Shown here: one piece after another, positions 26,462-36,045 of the stretch
Layout: the number at the start of each line of letters is the position of its first letter
Position numbering within the stretch: the stretch's first letter is position 1
Source: an uncultured Alphaproteobacteria bacterium
GTDB lineage: Bacteria > Pseudomonadota > Alphaproteobacteria > HIMB59 > GCA-002718135
Direction of reading: 5' to 3'
NCBI GenBank assembly: GCA_902592345.1
Contig: CACJEE010000011.1
Span: 1 to 37,002 of the forward strand
DNA: 37,002 nucleotides
Notes under the pieces: generated by a model
Database searches by the model: none
Told to the model about the DNA's origin: nothing
The model's input: only the letters and a program-made list of their open reading frames with translations
Made by a program: the position numbers and the translations under genes

Positions 26462-28297
26462 ATGTTTAGAGCTCTTGGAAAATCAAAAATAGCATTTGTT
26501 CTAGCTATTCTATTCGGAATCAGCTTATTTTTTTTTAGAGGTTCTGGAAGATATTCAAATCTTTTTAACTCTGATAATGTAGTAGCATCGGTATCCGGAA
26601 CTCCTATTTCAACAAGCAAATTTCTTCGTGTATTAGATATGAATATAAATCAATATGGCCAAATGTTTGGTCGACAATTGACATCTGAAGAGATTGAAAC
26701 TTTTCAAATACACTCTATCGCGCTTGGAAGCCTAATTAACAATGCTGTATTTGAAAATGAATTTGACTCTCAGAATTTTATTATAGATGAAACAGTAGTA
26801 GCTTCAGAAACCAAAAAAAGATTCCCTAATCTTTATAATAAAAATAACAAACTTGATGAAATAGCATTAAATTCATTTCTTAAACAACAAAGATTAAAAA
26901 TTGATGATTTAGTTAAAATTATAAATTATGAAACAAGGTCAAGAGTTTTTGACGAACTTTTCTTAGAGGTTCAATATCCAAATAAATTTGAAAGTATTAT
27001 AAATAAACATAATAATCATTCTAGAAACATAGATTTAATTAAATTTAATATAAATGAATACGAATTAAAAAATATTGAAAACCTAGACACTTCTTTACAA
27101 AATCAAAAAATAATAGATTTTTTTAATCAAAACATCAATTCATACATGGATCCTGAAAAGAGAGACATTTCATACATATTAATTGATAAAAATGATTATC
27201 AAGATCAATTAAAACCATCAAATGCAGAGATTGAGCAATATTATAACAATAACAAAAACCTTTTTCTCGAACCAGAAAAAAGAGATTTTCTTCAATTTAA
27301 TTTTAAAACTTTTGAGGAAGCTTCAACATTTAAAAATAATACACTGGCATTTAATACAGATGAGGTCATTAAATTTGCTGAAGAAAACAATATAACTTTT
27401 AATAATTTCACCAAAGTAGCAAAAGATGAAGTCTTAGAAGAGCTATCTGATGTGATTTTTAAACTTCAAGAAAATAGTTTGTCATCAGTTATTGAGACTA
27501 CTTTAGCCAAACACTTATTAATTGTTAGCAAAATTCATCCAGAATTTCAAAGCTCAATTGAGCAGTCAAGAGATAATATTTCTAACACTTTACTGGATGT
27601 AGAATTATCAAATTTCATTTCTGATTTAAAAAATAAAATAAGTCAAGAAATTCTAGACGGATTCTCATTAACTGAAATTTCAAATAACAATTCTCTTACT
27701 ATCAATAAAATTAGTAATGCTGAAAGATTTTTTGATACAGTTGAAGGTGACATGGCTCAAAATAAAATTATCGCTAAAGCTTTTTCTTCAAATAAAGAAT
27801 TTGTTAGTGATATTGAAGATATTAATGAGAATCAGTCAATTATTATCAATGTTGATAATATTCTTTTTGAAAAACCTTATGAGCTTAATGAAGTATTTGA
27901 AAAAGTTTCTGAGGATTGGATTAAATCTCTAAAAATAAAAGAAATTGAAAGTTATATTGAGGAGTCTGTAGCTAATTCTAAATCATTAAAGGAAATTTCA
28001 TTATATTTTAAAGAAGATGCTACCTCTATTGATTTGCAACTTAATAATAATGATTATCCTTCTATATTTAAAAATAAGGTGTTTGATAGTAATTTAGATG
28101 AAATATATTTTAGTACATTTGAAGAAAAAGTATTTATAACAAAAACTAATTACGTCACCTTTCCTGAAGATGATGGAAATAATCAAGGCATAAATTTAAG
28201 CTCCGAATTAAGAAGTTTTTTTGGGGCAGAAATCGTAAAAAATAAAAATATTTCTACAAACGACAATTTAATACAGGCTTTGATTAACCAATATTAA
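26462..28297 (+). CDS. PpiD-like membrane-anchored periplasmic folding factor (SurA_N/parvulin type)
   Basis: Resembles PpiD, a chaperone tethered to the inner membrane near the SecYEG exit. In 611 residues there is a cytoplasmic N-terminus, one membrane helix (about 9-26, KIAFVLAILFGISLFFF), then a SurA_N-type helical domain (about 40-190, with NNAVFENEFDSQNF and ETKKRFPNLYN). After that come two segments opening DPEKRDISYILI and EPEKRDFLQFNF. The expected parvulin domain near 255-365 is degenerate: the GGDLG-type motif is missing, although the last part (EELSDVIFKLQENSLSSVIE, then KHLLIVSKIHPE) still fits. It is probably a chaperone without prolyl isomerase activity. It is the first gene before trpE, overlapping it by 1 bp. 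Confidence 0.82.
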   Translation: MFRALGKSKIAFVLAILFGISLFFFRGSGRYSNLFNSDNVVASVSGTPISTSKFLRVLDMNINQYGQMFGRQLTSEEIETFQIHSIALGSLINNAVFENEFDSQNFIIDETVVASETKKRFPNLYNKNNKLDEIALNSFLKQQRLKIDDLVKIINYETRSRVFDELFLEVQYPNKFESIINKHNNHSRNIDLIKFNINEYELKNIENLDTSLQNQKIIDFFNQNINSYMDPEKRDISYILIDKNDYQDQLKPSNAEIEQYYNNNKNLFLEPEKRDFLQFNFKTFEEASTFKNNTLAFNTDEVIKFAEENNITFNNFTKVAKDEVLEELSDVIFKLQENSLSSVIETTLAKHLLIVSKIHPEFQSSIEQSRDNISNTLLDVELSNFISDLKNKISQEILDGFSLTEISNNNSLTINKISNAERFFDTVEGDMAQNKIIAKAFSSNKEFVSDIEDINENQSIIINVDNILFEKPYELNEVFEKVSEDWIKSLKIKEIESYIEESVANSKSLKEISLYFKEDATSIDLQLNNNDYPSIFKNKVFDSNLDEIYFSTFEEKVFITKTNYVTFPEDDGNNQGINLSSELRSFFGAEIVKNKNISTNDNLIQALINQY

Positions 28298-29772
28298 TGG
28301 ATGAGCTAAAAAAAAAATTTATAGAGGGTCTCACAAATAATCAACCTCAGCTTTTGACAAAAAATTTAATTGGTGATGTAGAAACTCCTATATCTTGTTT
28401 GCTCAAAATTAAAAAAAATCAAAAATATTCTTTTCTACTTGAGTCCGTTGAGGGTGGGAGTTTAAGAGGAAGGTATTCTTTACTAGGCTGTGATCCAGAT
28501 ATAATTTGGAAAGTTGAAAATAATTCAGCCTCGATAGAATATCAGGATGAAAATTATGAATATCACATTTCAAATGAACCTTTAGAGTCTCTTAAAAACA
28601 TAATTGATCTATCAAAATTTGATAGAGGAGATATAGAGGTCCCCTATCCTATTCTTGTTGGATATTTAGGATATCCAATGATTAAATATATGGAAAAAAT
28701 ATCTTTAGAAAATAATGATAGTATAAATATACCCGACTCAGTATTAGTTAGACCAAAAATTGTTGCTGTTTTTGACAACATCAAAGATACAATTACAGTT
28801 ATGACTGTTGTTTATCCGAGTGAAAATAAACATTATGAAAGTCTCTATAAGAAAGCACAAGAACTATTAGAATTAAAAGTAAATCAACTTAAGGAAAACC
28901 TTGTTCAAAAATCAGCTATTGCAATCAAATCAAATCTAAATTTCAAATCAAATTATTCTAAAGATGAATATTTTTCGATTATTTCAAAAGCAAAGGAATA
29001 CATTAATGAAGGAGATATTTTTCAAGTAGTAACATCACAAAGATTTGAAACAGAATATGATCTTGAAGCAATTAGCCTTTACAGATCTCTTAGAAGATTA
29101 AATCCTTCTCCATACTTAGTTAATTTAAATTTTAATGACATCGGTTTAGTCGCCTCCAGTCCTGAGTTACTTGTTCAGTTAAGAAATAAAAAAATAACTA
29201 TTAGACCAATAGCTGGAACTAGAAAAAGAGGAAAAAATGCTAATGAAGATTTAAAACTTTCAAAAGATTTGCTTAAAGATAAAAAAGAACTAGCAGAACA
29301 TTTGATGTTATTAGATTTGGGAAGAAATGACGTGGGTAGAGTTTCTAAAAATAAATCAGTAAAAGTAACTGAGCAAATGATTATTGAATATTATTCACAC
29401 GTTATGCATATTGTCTCTAATGTCGAAGGATTAATAGATGAAAAATATGATGCAGTAGATGCTCTTAAAGCTGGCTTCCCTGCTGGAACAGTCACTGGTG
29501 CTCCTAAAATTCGAGCTATGCAGATAATTGAAGAGCTTGAAAATCTTAATCGAAGTTTTTATGCAGGATGTATGGGTTATTTTGATTCTAATGGAGATAT
29601 GGACACATGCATTAGTCTAAGAAGTGGATTAGTTAAAAATGGTAAATTATTCATTCAAGCGGGAGGTGGAGTTGTGTATGACTCAAATCCTGAAGATGAA
29701 TATCAAGAAATAATAAATAAAGCTGGCGCTCTAATGGCAGCTGCAGAAGACTCTTATAAATATAATTCATGA
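28297..29772 (+). CDS. trpE: Anthranilate synthase component I
   Basis: Makes anthranilate from chorismate with ammonia from TrpG; first step of tryptophan synthesis. The 491 residues include the N-terminal regulatory region with LLESVEGGSLRGRYSLLGCDP, whose LLES serine segment is where tryptophan feedback acts in relatives. The chorismate-binding domain has DIFQVVTSQRFE, LVASSPELLV, TIRPIAGTRKRG, EHLMLLDLGRNDVGRVS, FPAGTVTGAPKIRAM and the end IQAGGGVVYDSNPEDEYQE. The long form with IRPIAGTRKRG favours TrpE over PabB, and trpG, trpD and trpC follow. It overlaps trpG by 4 bp (ATGA). Confidence 0.96.
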   Translation: MDELKKKFIEGLTNNQPQLLTKNLIGDVETPISCLLKIKKNQKYSFLLESVEGGSLRGRYSLLGCDPDIIWKVENNSASIEYQDENYEYHISNEPLESLKNIIDLSKFDRGDIEVPYPILVGYLGYPMIKYMEKISLENNDSINIPDSVLVRPKIVAVFDNIKDTITVMTVVYPSENKHYESLYKKAQELLELKVNQLKENLVQKSAIAIKSNLNFKSNYSKDEYFSIISKAKEYINEGDIFQVVTSQRFETEYDLEAISLYRSLRRLNPSPYLVNLNFNDIGLVASSPELLVQLRNKKITIRPIAGTRKRGKNANEDLKLSKDLLKDKKELAEHLMLLDLGRNDVGRVSKNKSVKVTEQMIIEYYSHVMHIVSNVEGLIDEKYDAVDALKAGFPAGTVTGAPKIRAMQIIEELENLNRSFYAGCMGYFDSNGDMDTCISLRSGLVKNGKLFIQAGGGVVYDSNPEDEYQEIINKAGALMAAAEDSYKYNS

Positions 29773-30347
29773 TACTGCTAGTTGATAATTATGATAGTTT
29801 TACATATAATGTTAAACATTATCTTAATGAAGTTGGAGCAGAAGTAGAAATATATAGAAATGATGAAATTTCAATTGAAGATATAATCAATATTCAGCCA
29901 AAAGCTATTGTACTTTCACCAGGCCCCTGCACACCAAATGAAGCTGGTATTTGTTTAAAATTAATTGAAGAATTGCAAAACAAATTTCCAATATTAGGCA
30001 TATGTTTAGGACATCAATCAATTGGACAAGCATTTGGAGCTAAAATAATTAAATGTGAAGAAATTATGCACGGGAAAATAGATAAAATACAACATAATAA
30101 CCATTTAATATTTAGCCATATTGAAAAAAATTTCTCTGCTACAAGATATCATTCATTAGTTATAGATCCAGATACATTACCATCAGATTTTATAATAACT
30201 GCTGAGACTAAAAATAAAATAATTATGGCTATTGCGCATACTATTTTGCCTATTTACGGTTTCCAGTTTCACCCTGAGAGCATAGGTACTGATGTTGGAA
30301 AAACTTTACTTAAAAACTTCTTAAAGTTAATCAATTATGGAAATTAA
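29769..30347 (+). CDS. trpG: Anthranilate synthase component II (glutamine amidotransferase)
   Basis: Supplies ammonia from glutamine to TrpE. The 192 residues form one class I amidotransferase domain: LLVDNYDSFTYNV at the start, LSPGPCTPNEAG, nucleophile cysteine in LGICLGHQSIGQAFG, YHSLVI, and the His-Glu pair in FQFHPESIGT. Unfused, unlike the TrpEG fusions of some Rhizobiales. It may also serve PabB if present elsewhere. It overlaps trpE by 4 bp and trpD by 11 bp. Confidence 0.96.
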   Translation: MILLVDNYDSFTYNVKHYLNEVGAEVEIYRNDEISIEDIINIQPKAIVLSPGPCTPNEAGICLKLIEELQNKFPILGICLGHQSIGQAFGAKIIKCEEIMHGKIDKIQHNNHLIFSHIEKNFSATRYHSLVIDPDTLPSDFIITAETKNKIIMAIAHTILPIYGFQFHPESIGTDVGKTLLKNFLKLINYGN

Positions 30348-31338
30348 TAATTTAAAGAATAAACTCTTTTTGCAAAAAGATTTAACAGTTAATGAGTCAG
30401 TTGATCTTTTTGAATTAATTATGAATGGAAGTTTAAGTGAAATTGATATTTCAGCAATTTTAATTGCCCTTAAGCTTAAAGGAGAGGCTAAAAATGAAAT
30501 ATTAGGAGCTTCAAAAATAATGCGCTCAAAATCTTTGAAGATTTCATCTCCAGATAAAACAGTTGATACCTGCGGTACTGGTGGAGATATGTCCAACACA
30601 TTGAATATATCTACTGCTGCTTCTTTGGTTGCTGCAAGTTGTGGAGTTAAAATAGCAAAGCATGGAAATAAATCTGTTAGCTCTAAATCTGGTTCTGCAG
30701 ATATGCTTGAATATATTGGTTATAAATTTTCTGATAATCCTAAAATTTTAGAGGATCAGCTTAATAAAAATAATTTTTGCTTTATGTTTGCTCAATACCA
30801 TCACTCAGCTATGAGATATGTTATTAATGTTAGAAAAACATTGGGAACCAGAACGATATTTAATCTCTTAGGCCCTTTAACAAATCCAGCAAATACCAAA
30901 AACCAACTTTTAGGCGTGTACAATCAAAAATGGCTTTCTACTCACTGTGAAGTATTAAGAGATCTGGGATCACATAATGTAATGGTTGTTCACGGAACAG
31001 ATGGATTAGATGAAATTACACTTAGTAAAAATACACTTATTTGTGAATTAAAAGACAAAACAATAAATAACTATACTCTAGATCCTCGGGAAATAGGGTA
31101 CGATTATATTTCTTTAGAAGATATCAAAGGGGGAGATCCGAAATATAATGCAGAATGTTTTTTAAAAATGATTGATGGTAATTATTCACAATTTCAAAAA
31201 ATTGTAGAATTAAATGCTGGTGCAGCAATTTACCTCTCTGGGAAATGCACAAATATTAAAGATGGAGCATTAATTGCTAGCAAAACAATAAATGAAGGCA
31301 TAACTAAAGAATTTATTAGAAAAATTACTAATGAGTGA
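30337..31338 (+). CDS. trpD: Anthranilate phosphoribosyltransferase
   Basis: Transfers phosphoribose from PRPP to anthranilate. In 333 residues, the PRPP-binding loop TCGTGGDMSNTLNIST is followed by AKHGNKSVSSKSGSADMLE, FAQYHHSAMRYV, GTRTIFNLLGPLTNPA and VVHGTDGLDEIT, all in family order. Its start lies within the end of trpG (11 bp overlap) and its end overlaps trpC by 8 bp, consistent with coupled translation. Confidence 0.96.
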   Translation: MEINNLKNKLFLQKDLTVNESVDLFELIMNGSLSEIDISAILIALKLKGEAKNEILGASKIMRSKSLKISSPDKTVDTCGTGGDMSNTLNISTAASLVAASCGVKIAKHGNKSVSSKSGSADMLEYIGYKFSDNPKILEDQLNKNNFCFMFAQYHHSAMRYVINVRKTLGTRTIFNLLGPLTNPANTKNQLLGVYNQKWLSTHCEVLRDLGSHNVMVVHGTDGLDEITLSKNTLICELKDKTINNYTLDPREIGYDYISLEDIKGGDPKYNAECFLKMIDGNYSQFQKIVELNAGAAIYLSGKCTNIKDGALIASKTINEGITKEFIRKITNE

Positions 31339-32125
31339 TATTTTAAAAAAAATTTGTGAAGATAAAAGAAAAGAAATTGAAATTTTAAAAAATAAATGCT
31401 CGTTAAAGACATTAAAAAAATTAGTTTCTGACAAAATTGAAAAAAGAGATTTTAAATATACTGCTATTGAGTCAGTTAGAAATAAGAATAATTTAATTAT
31501 TGGTGAAATCAAAAAGTCTAGCCCAAGTGCTGGACAAATAATTAAAGAATATGATCCTGTAGAATTAGCAAAAACTTATGAAGGAGCAGGTATTGGAGCA
31601 ATATCTATTTTAACAGAAACAAATTACTTCAATGGAGAAATAGACCATTTATCCTTGATTAAACAAAATACAAGAATACCAATTTTACGAAAAGATTTCA
31701 TAATTGATGAATATCAAATTTATGAGAGCAAAGTTTATCAAGCAGATATTATACTATTAATTGTATCTGTATTAAACGATGATCAAATGAGATACTTCTT
31801 AGAAATTTCTAAAGATTTAGATCTCGATGTAATTATTGAAACACATAATAAGGAAGAAATCGAAAGAGCGATGAAGTTAGATTACCCAATAATAGGTATA
31901 AATAATAGAAATTTAAAAAACCTTAAAACTGATGTTAATAATTCAGTAAACCTCTTTACAAATATTTCTAAAGATTTTACTGTAATTGCTGAAAGTGGCA
32001 TTAAATCTTCATCGGATATAGCAATGTATAATGAGCTTGGTATTTTTAATTTTCTTATTGGGGAGTCAATTTTAAGATCAAATGATTATACTGCATTTAT
32101 CAAAACGTTAATAAAAAATGGTTAG
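31331..32125 (+). CDS. trpC: Indole-3-glycerol-phosphate synthase
   Basis: Closes the indole ring from carboxyphenylaminodeoxyribulose phosphate. The 264-residue (beta/alpha)8 enzyme shows IGEIKKSSPSAGQI with the catalytic lysine, GAISILTETNYFNG, ILRKDFIIDEYQIYE, IIETHNKEE, GINNRNLKNL and VIAESGIKSS. It is monofunctional, without a TrpF domain. The next tryptophan genes (trpF, trpB, trpA) are not in the window. It overlaps trpD and moaC by 8 bp each. Confidence 0.96.
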   Translation: MSDILKKICEDKRKEIEILKNKCSLKTLKKLVSDKIEKRDFKYTAIESVRNKNNLIIGEIKKSSPSAGQIIKEYDPVELAKTYEGAGIGAISILTETNYFNGEIDHLSLIKQNTRIPILRKDFIIDEYQIYESKVYQADIILLIVSVLNDDQMRYFLEISKDLDLDVIIETHNKEEIERAMKLDYPIIGINNRNLKNLKTDVNNSVNLFTNISKDFTVIAESGIKSSSDIAMYNELGIFNFLIGESILRSNDYTAFIKTLIKNG

Positions 32126-32585
32126 TCATCTAGATAAAAAAAATAACCCAATTATGGTTAATGTAGGCGATAAACATATTACGAAAAGAATTGCTGAAGC
32201 TCGAGGGGAAGTGGTTTTTGATGAACTAACTTTTAAAAAAATTGAAAAACTTAAGTCAAAAAAAGGTAGTATCAAAAACATAGCTATAGTGGCTGGCATT
32301 ATAGGAGCAAAAGAAACTTCAAGATTAATACCTTTATGCCATAATATTCCAATTGATTCAGTTAATGTTGATATTACAAAAAATACTAAAATGAATTCAC
32401 TTAAAGTATCGGCTACAGTGCAAACTAGCTCTAAAACTGGTGTTGAAATGGAGGCTTTGACTGCAGTGGCAGTAAGCTGCTTAACAATTTATGATATGTG
32501 TAAATATTTAAACAAATCGATAAAAATCAAAAATATCAAATTAATATCCAAAAAAGGCGGAAAATCAGGAAATTATCTAATTTAG
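32118..32585 (+). CDS. moaC: Cyclic pyranopterin monophosphate synthase MoaC
   Basis: With MoaA forms cyclic pyranopterin monophosphate, the first stage of molybdenum cofactor synthesis. In 155 residues: NPIMVNVGDKHITKRIAEARG, AGIIGAKETSRLIPLCHNIP, TVQTSSKTGVEMEALTAVAV and CLTIYDMCKYL, followed by KKGGKSG, all conserved family segments. It follows trpC with an 8-bp overlap. In many alphaproteobacteria moeA comes next, before lexA; here lexA follows directly after 55 bp. No other Moco gene is in the window. Confidence 0.95.
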   Translation: MVSHLDKKNNPIMVNVGDKHITKRIAEARGEVVFDELTFKKIEKLKSKKGSIKNIAIVAGIIGAKETSRLIPLCHNIPIDSVNVDITKNTKMNSLKVSATVQTSSKTGVEMEALTAVAVSCLTIYDMCKYLNKSIKIKNIKLISKKGGKSGNYLI

Positions 32586-32603
32586 CATAGTATAAAAAAA
32601 AGG

Positions 32604-32632
32604 TTGTTTTTTTTCAAAAGAGAACATATATA
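32604..32632 (+). promoter_or_regulatory. Candidate lexA promoter giving a leaderless transcript
   Basis: TTGTTT (32604-32609) and TATATA (32627-32632) are separated by 17 bp. Initiation about 7 bases later would fall at or just before the lexA ATG (32641), so the mRNA would have almost no leader. No Shine-Dalgarno is present before that ATG, which agrees. Confidence 0.45.
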
Positions 32633-32636
32633 GAAC
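32622..32636 (+). promoter_or_regulatory. LexA operator (SOS box GAAC-N7-GAAC)
   Basis: GAAC at 32622-32625 and GAAC at 32633-32636 are separated by exactly seven bases (ATATATA). This is the direct-repeat SOS box known for alphaproteobacteria. It ends 4 bp before the lexA start codon and covers the candidate -10, so bound LexA would block its own promoter. Confidence 0.85.
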
Positions 32637-32640
32637 ATAT

Positions 32641-33282
32641 ATGCTTACTAAAAAACAAAAAGAATTATTTGTTTATTTAAACAATTATATTTCATCAAAT
32701 GAAATATCGCCTTCTTTTGAGGAAATGAAAAATGCAGTTAATCTCAAATCCAAATCAGGAATTCATAGATTAATTACAAGTTTAGAGCAACGAGGATATA
32801 TTAAACGTTTAAAACACAAAGCGAGAGCAATGGAAATTACCAAAGAACTTCCTAACAAAAACGTTAAATCAATAAATTCTGCTAAAGAAGAAAGCTTTCT
32901 AAATATACCTCTAGTTGGTTCAATTGCTGCAGGTGAAGCTATAGAGGCAATAAATTCATCAGATTCAATGATTTCTATTCCTAAATCTTTAGTAAGCAAA
33001 AATTCAACATATTTTGGACTAAAGGTAAAAGGCCTATCTATGATAGATGAAGGTATTTTTGATGGAGATGTAGCAATTATAAAAAAAACAAATTCAGCAG
33101 AAAATGGCAAAATCGCTGCTGTGCTAACATTAGATAACGAGATTACACTAAAAAAAGTTAAAATGACTAATCAAAAAATATATTTGATACCCGCTAATAA
33201 AGCGTATCAAATCAAAGAACATAATCTTGGAGATATACAAATTCAAGGCACTTTATCTGGTATTATAAGAAAATATAATTAA
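32641..33282 (+). CDS. lexA: SOS repressor LexA
   Basis: Represses DNA-damage genes and cleaves itself when RecA filaments form. The 213 residues have an N-terminal winged helix-turn-helix (1-65: LTKKQKELFVYLNNYI, then SKSGIHRLITSLEQRGYIKR), a linker, and an S24 peptidase domain. The cleavage site is A97-G98 in SIAAGEAIE. The catalytic dyad is S133 in VKGLSMIDEGIFDGD and K171 in NEITLKKVK. All parts for self-cleavage are present. An SOS box lies immediately upstream. It follows moaC by 55 bp and precedes gltX by 14 bp. Confidence 0.97.
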   Translation: MLTKKQKELFVYLNNYISSNEISPSFEEMKNAVNLKSKSGIHRLITSLEQRGYIKRLKHKARAMEITKELPNKNVKSINSAKEESFLNIPLVGSIAAGEAIEAINSSDSMISIPKSLVSKNSTYFGLKVKGLSMIDEGIFDGDVAIIKKTNSAENGKIAAVLTLDNEITLKKVKMTNQKIYLIPANKAYQIKEHNLGDIQIQGTLSGIIRKYN

Positions 33283-33296
33283 TAGTCATCTTACAA

Positions 33297-34694
33297 ATGA
33301 CTGGATATATTACTAGATTTGCTCCATCACCTACCGGTAACCTTCATATTGGAAGTGCCAGAACCGCTCTTATAAATTTTATTTTTAAATCTCAACACCC
33401 GGATTCTAAATTATTCTTGCGAATTGAGGATACAGATAAAAAAAGGTCAACTGAAGAATTTAAAAATAATATTATAAGTGGCCTTAAGTGGTTAGGAATA
33501 AAATGGGATAATGATCCACAAATTCAGTCTCTAAATATTAATCGACATTTATCGATAGCTAACAATTTATTAAATAATAATAATGCTTACAAATGCATCT
33601 GTACAGAAGATGAGCTAATAAATAGAAGAAAAAAAATAAACATAGGAGAAGTTAATTCAAAAAAAATATGTAATAGTTGTGAAAAAAACAAAGAAATTCA
33701 GTCGCTTGAATCAGGTTTTGTAATTAGAATTAAGATTCCAACAGATGGAAGTGAAATCTTAGAAGATGTAATTCAAGGAAAAGTAGAAGTTAAAAATAAT
33801 GAAATAGATGACTTTGTTTTAGTTCGCAAAGATAACACACCTACATATATGCTATCTGTAGTAGTTGATGATCATGACTTAGGAGTAAATTATATCATCA
33901 GAGGAGATGATCATTTAAATAATTATTTTCGGCAAAAATTTATTTACAAATATATGAATTGGAAAGTACCACAATATGCACATATACCTCTTATACATGG
34001 AGAAGATGGAACTAAATTATCAAAAAGACACGGTGCTGTAAATTTAATAGATTTACGAAAAAAGGGCTATTTAGCAGATTCAATAATAAATAATTTAATT
34101 TTACTTGGATGGTCACCAAAAAATCAAGATGATGAAATCATACAACTTCAAAATATTATTTCTAAATTTGAAATCCATAGTTTATCAAAATCAGCCAGTA
34201 TTTTTAGCTATAAAAAACTTGATTATTTTAACAATTATTATTTAAGGCTTGAATCTAATTTACATTTATTTAAGGATTATTGTCTCTCAAACATAGTATT
34301 AAGCAAATTTTTTAAATTAGATAATCAAAAATTAATAAGACTATTTAACTCTTACAAAAAAGAGATTTCGACATACAGCCAAATTATAAGTATTGCTGAA
34401 ATATATTTCACAAATAATTTTTCAAATACTGTAGATGAAAATTTTGAAGATGATTTTAATAAATGCTTCAATGATTTTTTAAAACTAATTAATAATATTA
34501 ATAATTGGGAATATGATTATATTAATTTAGAAATTAAAGAATTTATAAAAAAAAATAATATTAAATTCCCAGTTTTAGGTAAGCCAGTAAGATATTTACT
34601 TACTAATAGCTTCAATGGGCCTTCTATTACGGATATATTCATGATATTAGGAAAAGATCAATCATTAGAAAGACTTAAAAGGTATAAAAATTAA
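33297..34694 (+). CDS. gltX: Glutamyl-tRNA synthetase
   Basis: Charges tRNA with glutamate. In 465 residues the class I signatures are clear: HIGH-type [11 protein letters not shown] after [42 protein letters not shown], and KMSKS-type [13 protein letters not shown] possible zinc site has CIC near residue 101 and CNSC about 25 residues on. The C-terminal anticodon-binding part is AT-rich and asparagine-heavy but the family end [16 protein letters not shown] is recognisable. One copy is seen here; alphaproteobacteria often have a second, so it may be discriminating or not. It is separated from gltA by 1 bp. Confidence 0.97.
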   Translation: MTGYITRFAPSPTGNLHIGSARTALINFIFKSQHPDSKLFLRIEDTDKKRSTEEFKNNIISGLKWLGIKWDNDPQIQSLNINRHLSIANNLLNNNNAYKCICTEDELINRRKKINIGEVNSKKICNSCEKNKEIQSLESGFVIRIKIPTDGSEILEDVIQGKVEVKNNEIDDFVLVRKDNTPTYMLSVVVDDHDLGVNYIIRGDDHLNNYFRQKFIYKYMNWKVPQYAHIPLIHGEDGTKLSKRHGAVNLIDLRKKGYLADSIINNLILLGWSPKNQDDEIIQLQNIISKFEIHSLSKSASIFSYKKLDYFNNYYLRLESNLHLFKDYCLSNIVLSKFFKLDNQKLIRLFNSYKKEISTYSQIISIAEIYFTNNFSNTVDENFEDDFNKCFNDFLKLINNINNWEYDYINLEIKEFIKKNNIKFPVLGKPVRYLLTNSFNGPSITDIFMILGKDQSLERLKRYKN

Positions 34695-34695
34695 A

Positions 34696-36045
34696 ATGGC
34701 CGATTATGAAAATAATAAACAACAAAGTTCTTTTACATTATTTAATAATGAAACTGGTAAATCTTATGAACTGCCGATCATAAAAGGTACCAATGGGCCT
34801 GATGTTTTAGATATTAGAAAATTATATCAGGAGACTGGGCTATTTACTTATGACCCTGGTTTTACATCTACTGCCTCTTGTGACTCTTCAATAACCTTTA
34901 TAGATGGAAATAAAGGTATTCTTAGACATAGAGGGTACGATATTAATGAATTGGCTAGTAACAGTGAGTTTTTAGAAGTTTGCTATTTATTATTGCACGG
35001 GGATTTGCCATCTCCTGAGGATAAACAGAAATTTAAAGACGTAATTACAAATCATACAATGTTACATGAGCAACTAGTACATTTATACAGAGGTTTTAGA
35101 AGAGATGCACATCCAATGGCAATTATGGTTGGTGTTGTCGGTGCTCTATCAGCATTTTATCATGATAGTACAGATTTTTCTGACATTAATCAGAGAATGG
35201 TAGCATGCCATAGATTAATTGCTAAAATACCAACTATTGGTGCAATGGCATATAAATACTCTATTGGGCAACCATTTGTATATCCAAGAAATGATTTATC
35301 TTATGCAGAAAATTTTCTTTACATGACATTTTCTGTTCCTACACAGGAGTTCAAAGTTAGCCCTAAAATTGCTAAAGCAATGGATAGATTCTTTTTATTA
35401 CATGCAGACCATGAACAAAATGCATCCACTTCAACAGTTAGATTAGCTGGATCTTCAGGAGCAAATCCATTTGCCTGTATAGCTGCAGGAATAGCATCAT
35501 TATGGGGACCTGCGCATGGTGGAGCAAATGAGGCAGTCATTAAAATGCTTGAAGACATAGGAGATATTAAAAATATTCCTGAATTCATAAACAAGGCAAA
35601 AGATAAAAATGATACATTTAGATTAATGGGATTTGGACATAGAGTTTATAAAAATTACGACCCTAGAGCAAGTGTTATGAAAGAGAGCGCTCACGAAGTT
35701 CTAGAAGAATTAAATAAACTTGATGATCCTCTCTTAAAAATTGCAATTGAATTAGAAAAAATAGCATTAAAAGATGAATACTTTATTGAAAAAAAATTAT
35801 TTCCTAACGTAGATTTTTATTCTGGGATTATTCTTAAAGCATTAGGTTTTCCTACTAGTATGTTTACGGTGTTATTTGCTATTGGCAGGACTGTTGGATG
35901 GATTTCACAATGGAAAGAAATGATTGAAGATCCAATAAATAAAATTAGTCGTCCCAGACAATTATATTTAGGTAAAACAGCTAGAAAATTTGAAAAAGAA
36001 TCTACAAGAGAGCAAAAATCAATTTTTAAATGGCTTTGGAAATAA
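34696..36045 (+). CDS. gltA: Citrate synthase
   Basis: Condenses acetyl-CoA with oxaloacetate, opening the TCA cycle. The 449 residues are of the long, type II bacterial kind. Seen: [14 protein letters not shown] with the following [35 protein letters not shown]; the active-site histidine in GPAHGGANE; the second in [14 protein letters not shown]; and the active-site aspartate in VDFYSGI. It uses the acetyl-CoA made by the pdh genes of this window. Its last 20 bp overlap the end of lpxB on the other strand. Confidence 0.98.
   Translation: MADYENNKQQSSFTLFNNETGKSYELPIIKGTNGPDVLDIRKLYQETGLFTYDPGFTSTASCDSSITFIDGNKGILRHRGYDINELASNSEFLEVCYLLLHGDLPSPEDKQKFKDVITNHTMLHEQLVHLYRGFRRDAHPMAIMVGVVGALSAFYHDSTDFSDINQRMVACHRLIAKIPTIGAMAYKYSIGQPFVYPRNDLSYAENFLYMTFSVPTQEFKVSPKIAKAMDRFFLLHADHEQNASTSTVRLAGSSGANPFACIAAGIASLWGPAHGGANEAVIKMLEDIGDIKNIPEFINKAKDKNDTFRLMGFGHRVYKNYDPRASVMKESAHEVLEELNKLDDPLLKIAIELEKIALKDEYFIEKKLFPNVDFYSGIILKALGFPTSMFTVLFAIGRTVGWISQWKEMIEDPINKISRPRQLYLGKTARKFEKESTREQKSIFKWLWK

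Noticed and set aside
26398..26619. 73-codon minus-strand open frame covering the tpiA/PpiD gap
   Set aside because: It lies antisense to the N-terminus of the PpiD-like gene, has no motif, and would leave no promoter space between divergent genes.
32763..33110. 115-codon minus-strand open frame inside lexA
   Set aside because: lexA is complete with cleavage site and catalytic dyad; the opposite frame has no recognisable motif or start signal.
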